A stretch of DNA of 64,000 nt, from contig NC_045149.1 of assembly GCF_008831285.2 (NCBI RefSeq), forward strand, positions 13,232,629 to 13,296,628. The letters are read 5' to 3'. Positions 53,301 to 59,300 of this stretch are shown here, piece after piece (positions within the stretch are counted from its first letter, which is position 1; every line of letters begins with the position of its first letter). Under the pieces are notes generated by a model, which did no database searches, was not told the DNA's origin, and saw only the letters and a list, made by a program, of their open reading frames with translations. The position numbers and the translations under genes were made by a program. The stretch is from Nymphaea colorata. Taxonomy: Eukaryota; Streptophyta; Magnoliopsida; Nymphaeales; Nymphaeaceae.

Positions 53301-56300
53301 TGCGTCTGACCGCACCCAACTCGCCGTTGACAGTTTTGGGTGCGCACCAGGGCCGCACCCGCATCGCGTCGACGCGGGTGCGATTTCATTTTTCACGCAC
53401 CTTAGTATCATAGATTCTACCCTTACCTTGACAAGTTTGTGGTGGTCTACCTTGATGACATTGTGGACTTTAGCAGCGACCTTGAGGAGCACGTCAGTCA
53501 CTTGAAGACGGTGTTCCAAGTACTCAAAGAAAATGATATCTTCGTGAAGAAAGAGAAGTGTCTCTTTGGAGCGGGAGTTCAGTTTCCTCGGCCACAGTGT
53601 GGGGAATGGCCAGCTACGAATGGATCCGAAGAAAGTGAAGGCTGTTCAAGAATGGAAGCCGCCCTCGAATGTGCCTAAATTGCGGTCCTTTCTTGGGTTA
53701 GCTAACTACTATCGGCGGTTCATCACAGGGTACTCATTGATAGCGGTGCCCCTCACTGACCTACTTAAGAAGAATAGATTCTGGATTTGGACTCAGTCTG
53801 CCCAGGATGCCTTTGAAGGCCTGAAGCATGCCCTTGTACAAGAGCCCGTCCTCAGGTTGCCAGATCACTCCAAGCCCTTTGAGGTACACACAGACGCCTC
53901 GGATTTCGCCATTGGTGGGGTACTGATGCAGGACGGCCATCCGATTGCCTATGAGAGTCGGAAGTTGAAGGACCCTGAAAAGCGGTACACGGTACATGAA
54001 CGGGAAATGACCGCCATTGTACATTGCTTGCGCATATGGAGGCACTACCTACTGGGGGCAGAGTTCGTCGTTAAGACGGACAATGTGGCCACGAGTTACT
54101 TCAAGACTCAGAAGAAGTTAACTCCGAAGCAGGAATTCTTGGCAGAGTTTGATTTCGCTCTGGAGTACAAGGTTGGAAAGACCAACGTGGTAGCGAATGC
54201 GTTGAGTAGAAAGGCAGAACTTGCAGCCTCTCGGGCGGGGACCTCCGAAGCTCAGTTGGAGGGTGCGCTCCTCGAGCGGGTTCGTGAAGGGATGCGGCAA
54301 GACTCAACGGCCCAACACTTGGTTGCCTTGGCTGAAGCGGGGAAGACTCGAAGATTTTGGCTACGAGATGGGTTGCTACTCACCAAGGGTGGACGTGTTT
54401 TCGTGCCGAAGTGGGGCAACCTCCGGCGGGAGTTGACAAGGGAGTGCCATGATACGCTTTGGGCTAGCCATCTAGGCCAGGAGCAGACTCTGGCCCTTCT
54501 TGAACGTGGTTATTACTGGCCCCAGATGCGCGATGATGTGGAGGCATATGTAAGGACTTGCCTCATCTGCCAGCAGGACAAAGAGACTAATCAGAAGTCT
54601 GCCGGCCTGCCTGAGCCTCTTCCTATTCCGGAACGTCCGTGGGAAAGCATCTCCATGGACTTCATTGTGAGCTTATCCCGAGTTGATGGCTACAACTCTA
54701 TCTTTGTTGTTGTGGACAGGTTTTCTAAGTATGTCACGTTCATCCCAACTACAAAGGAAAGTCCAGCGGAGAAGACGGCAGAGATGTTTGTGAAGAACAT
54801 TGTTAAGTACTGGGGCATGCCGAAGAGTATTGTGAGTGATCGCGATGCTCGCTTCACGGGCAAGTTTTAGCGTGAAGTGTTTCGGTTGCTAGGCTCAGAC
54901 TTGCTGTTTTCCACAAACTTCCACCCTCAGACTGATGGCCAGACCGAACGCATCAATGCCTTGTTGGAACAGTACCTGCATTACTTTGTCAGCGCCAACC
55001 AGAAGAACTGGGTAAAGCTGCTTGATGTGGCCCAATTCTATTACAACTTGCAAAAGAGCGAGTCTTCAGGCCACAGCCCCTTTGAAGTAGCCACCGGGCA
55101 AAAACCGTTGATGCCTCACACTGTTGCCGCTCAAGAGAAAGGAAGACCCAACTTCGCCTACCAGTTTGTCAGAGACTGGCAAGAACAGACTAAGATAGCA
55201 AAGGCGTTCTTGCATAAGGCCGCCAAGAAAATGAAGAAATGGGCTAACAAGAATCGGAGACCTGCTGAGTTTCGAGTGGGAGACCATGTTCTTGTCAAAC
55301 TTTACCCAGATTGCTCGGGCATCTTCCGTGGACGACACCGAGCGTTGATCAGAAAGTATGAAGGGCCATTTACGGTCAAAAGAATTGGGAAGCTGACATA
55401 TAAGCTAGATCTGCCGCCAGACTTCAAGGTGCATTCAGTGTTTCACGTCTGCAACCTCAAGCCCTTCTATGCCGATACTGAAGACCCGGAGAGAAGCCAG
55501 CCCCGGCGAGAACCGATTTTGCAGCGAGCTCCTTCGACTCGGCGTGCTAATGACCGTTAGTTGGACCAGACCCTTCGACACAAAGTGAACTATCTTGGTG
55601 AACCGAAGCGATACTTGGTCAAGTGGGTAGATGATGATCAGCCAACATGGGAGTATGCCTTCCGCTTGAAGCGAAGCCATCCAGAAGAAGTCAGGACCTA
55701 CCATCGGCGCTTGATTTGAAGGGGGGAGCATGTTCCCCTGCGTCTAGAGTCTGTACAATCCTTTGCTTTGCTGCATTTGCTTTGCTTATGTTGAGTCTTG
55801 GTGTAAGCTAGTTTGTTCACCTGTGTCGGAGTACCCTCCCAAAACGGCCCCAAGTGTAATATTGGGATTCCTTGTTTTGGATGGTCGGCATCGAGAATTC
55901 TGTAAGTGGTTTCGGCCATCATATGTAAGTAAAGTTAAAAGCTTACTTGCTTCCCTCGTGACTTCAAATGAATATATTGCGAGTTTTCTTTCCACATTCT
56001 TTGTGCAATTTGTGTTCTTTGTTTTCGAGAAAGCGTTCAAGTGATCTGCGCCCACTTGAACGAGGCGAAGACTTGCGGCTTACTGGCGAGAGTTTGCCGC
56101 GCCGCGCGGTCCGAAGGAGTCGGCCCGTGACAAGGTCCCTGTCTAGTATTTAAAAGTTGAAGCCCATACCAGAAAATTGAAGTGGGCTGGTGCTTCAATT
56201 GAATTTTCAGTCAAAATGTGACTGCATATTAGCAATAAACTGAATAGAGATCCCTGTGCAGCATTTCATATGATTGCTCCAGAAGAAGTGAAATTACAAA

Positions 56301-59300
56301 TGTATATATTGTGCAGTTTTTCCAATTTCCCCATGTGCTGATTGGGGCGCCTATCTTTCTTCTTGAGAGGCTAAAGGGGGAGGATAGATATGACTTATGA
56401 GACTCCTGGTGTGCCTAGGAGCCTGTTCGCATTACTGAGCTTGGCGTGTCTTGCTCAAAATTTGTTAAGTCAAGGTGGCATGGGCCTAGCTCTGATGCAG
56501 CCTAGCAAGAGGATGTTTGTGTGTGTATATATATATATATATATATGAATGAATGGGAGTATATGATAAAAGACTGACATCTGCAGCCTGCACCTACCCC
56601 ATGCCCTCATGTGCAGCAGCCTACTTGGCAAGTTTGTGTGGCAGATTTGGTTACATCTAGAACAGTAATGACAATTTGCCATCAATGTACGCTTCTCATT
56701 CTTGTGAGATCAACGACTTTTGTTTTGTGAGGCATTCGGTCATTGAGTCCGTGTGAAGTTATAGCTGCCATGAACTTATTGTTATGGTTGCTTCATCAGA
56801 ATATACCTGACCCCATATTCCTACCTACATAAATAAGGTATTTTAAGTGAATCCCTTTCGTAGTAGTGGAATTTGAAGGAAGAGTGCAAAAGCCAATTTT
56901 ACACCTCTGACCAGGAACAGGGCCTTCCAGAAGAAGAATGTTTTTTTTTTATTTGGGAAATAACTCTAAACATGATTTTTAGCCAATCTTGGTTTGGTCA
57001 GTCTGTTCATTTGAAGTATTTAATCTTTTCTTCCTTTTGGGTAGTTTTCTTGTTAACATCTAATTTATTATTGTTAGAATATCTTGTATAGGGAACCGGG
57101 TCTGGATATGGACCCGCTCCCATGGGCGCGGGTACCGAGGGTGGCTCGGTACCCTAGGCGGGCCTCCCTCTTATATTATCTCACTTATTGTGTAATTGTT
57201 GATTAAGTGAAAATAACATTTTGATATTCCCAAGGGGACTCATTTAGTTGGTTTCAAGTGGGTGTTCAATATGAAATACAAACAGGATGGCACCGTGGAG
57301 AGGTATAAGGCTCGTCTTGTTGCAAAGGGGTTCAGCCAAAAATATGGTATTGATTACCTTGAAACCTTTGCCCCTGTTGCTAAACTGAAAACTGTGAGGG
57401 TCATCTTAGCACTTGCAGTGCAAAAGAAGTGGAGCATGGATCAGCTTGATGTCAAGAATGCCTTCTTGAACGGCTATCTATAAGAAGAGGTCTACATGAG
57501 CATGCCTCCTGGATATGTTCAAAGCGGAAAATGTTGTCATCTCAAGAAAGCCTTGTATGGGTTAAAGCAGTCTCCTAGAGCATGGTTTGAAAGGCTGAGG
57601 ATAGTAATGAAGACTAATGGATACAAACAGGGAAATGGTGATCACACCTTATTCATTAAGCAGAGAAATGGCCTGGTGAGTCTTCTTCTTGTGTATGTTG
57701 ATGATATGATAGTCACAGGTGACGATGAAGAAGAAAAAAGGAAGATGAAGGAAAGGTTAGCTGCCGAATTTGATTTTAAAGATTTGGGTAAACTAAGGTA
57801 CTTTCTGGGAATCGAGATTGTTCGGTCAGAGACAGGGCTTGTTATGAGCCAAAGAAAATACACTCTAGATCTTTTAAAGGAGACAGGCAAACTTGGATGT
57901 AGGCCATTTCTAACTCCAATGGAGTCTTGTACAAAGATAAGCATCAAAACTGGCAACATCCTTGATGAGGAAGGAAAAGGGAGGTATCAGAGGCTGGTTG
58001 GTAAGCTCATCTATCTTACTCTTACTCGCCCTGATATTACGTATGCTGTGAATGTGTTGAGTCAGTTTATGCATGTTCCTACTGATTGTCACTGGAAGAG
58101 TGCAGAAAGAGTGTTGGGGTACCTAAAGAATGACCGGGAAAGGATTACTCTATACTCAGCAAGACCAACTTAATATTGAAGGATACTCTGACGCAGATTG
58201 GGCAGGATGCACTGATACTAGGAGGTCTACCACAGGGTACTGCATCTTTCTGGGGGTAACCTGGTTGTATGGAGAAGTAAAAGGCAAGAAGTTTGCTCTA
58301 GATCCAGCGCTGAGGCTGAATACAGGGCTGTGGCTATGGGAGTTACAGAAATGCTATGGTTAAAGATTCTCCTAGCTGATATTGGAGTTGAAACGGAAGA
58401 AAAGATGAAGATGTACTGTGACAACAAGTCTGCGATTAACCTTGCAAACAATCCCGTCCTTCATGACAGAACTAAACATGTGGAGATTGATCGCCATTTC
58501 ATACGGGAACGTATAGATTCCAAGGAGTTGATCCTGTCGTACATGAAGTTTGAAGATCAAATTGCCGATGTTTTGACCAAAGCCTTATGTACATCTCAAT
58601 TCGAGAAAAATGTGAGCAAGCTTGGCATGTTTGACATGTATGCCAAGCTTGAGGGGGAGTGTTAGAATATCTTGTATAGGGAACCGGTTCTGGATATGGA
58701 CCCGGTCCCATGGGCGCGGGTACCGAGGGTGGCTCGGTACCCTAGGCGGGCCTTCCTCTTATATTATCTCACTTATTGTGTAATTGTTGATTAAGTGAAA
58801 ATAACATTCTCTCTCCTAGGGTTGCGGTCTTGCCCCTAGGTTAGAGCTTCTCCTTGGTTTTTCACCTCTTACTGAGGTTTTCCACGTATATCGTGTGTTT
58901 CTTCTCCATTATCTTCTTGCGTTCCTTGTTTCTACAATTATCATTACATATAACTGCACCTAAATTTTTAGAAATTCTGAAAAATGCATTGTGGCACTTC
59001 ATCCATCCACGAAGAACTGACTTTTCGGTTTACAGGAAAGACTCAAATGCTGAATCTAAAATTTCACTTCCTCTCTTTTCCAAAGTTCTTTCCTTTTGCA
59101 AGTTTCCTACTGTTCCTCTTTTGTTTTCTGGGGTGTAAGCAAAACGAATATTGCATGATGGAAAAAACAAAACTTCATTAAACACTCTTCACCAGGTGAT
59201 CAAGCACAACATAAATTTGAATTTAATAGCAAGTCAAAAATAGGAATATATATATATATATATATTAAAAGAAGCCTAATTAATGGCTTTGTTGGGCCAC

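Larger units (their letters stand above)
48853..53413 (-). mobile_element. hAT DNA transposon, 4,561 bp, inserted in chromovirus RT
   Basis: Bounded by 18-bp terminal inverted repeats, CTATGTCACCAAGGTGCG at 48853-48870 and the inverse of CTATGATACTAAGGTGCG at 53396-53413 (15 of 18 match). A perfect 8-bp target duplication ATTCTACC lies at 48845-48852 and 53414-53421, the length expected for hAT. Both ends carry many GGTGCGG-type subterminal motifs. Encodes a BED-finger/DUF659/dimerization transposase on the minus strand, with breaks. The empty site restores the RT frame exactly. Confidence 0.95.
46115..56132 (+). mobile_element. Ty3/gypsy chromovirus with nested hAT
   Basis: LTRs lie at 46115-46529 (415 bp) and 55731-56132 (402 bp, lacking about 12 bp). 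Flanks AGGTT (46110-46114) and AGGTC (56133-56137) match at 4 of 5 sites. The primer-binding site TGGTATCAGAGCCC is at 46532-46545; the purine tract GAAGGGGGGAGCA ends at 55730. Order: gag with CCHC knuckle, protease, RT (split by hAT 48853-53413), RNase H, integrase, chromodomain. Without the hAT it is about 5.46 kb, normal for the group. In-frame stops at 47760, 47937, 47940, 54868 and 55558, and a frameshift near 53570, make it inactive. Confidence 0.95.
57072..58936 (+). mobile_element. Internally deleted Ty1/copia element (copia-5)
   Basis: 1,865 bp with a perfect ATTAT target duplication (57067-57071 and 58937-58941). The right LTR is 58660-58936 (277 bp, TGTTAGAATATC...TTTCTACA) after the GAGGGGGAG purine tract. 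The left LTR is cut at about 57218 and joined directly to mid-RT, so gag, protease, integrase and the primer-binding site are deleted. Sense orientation in the last MED16 intron. Confidence 0.92.
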
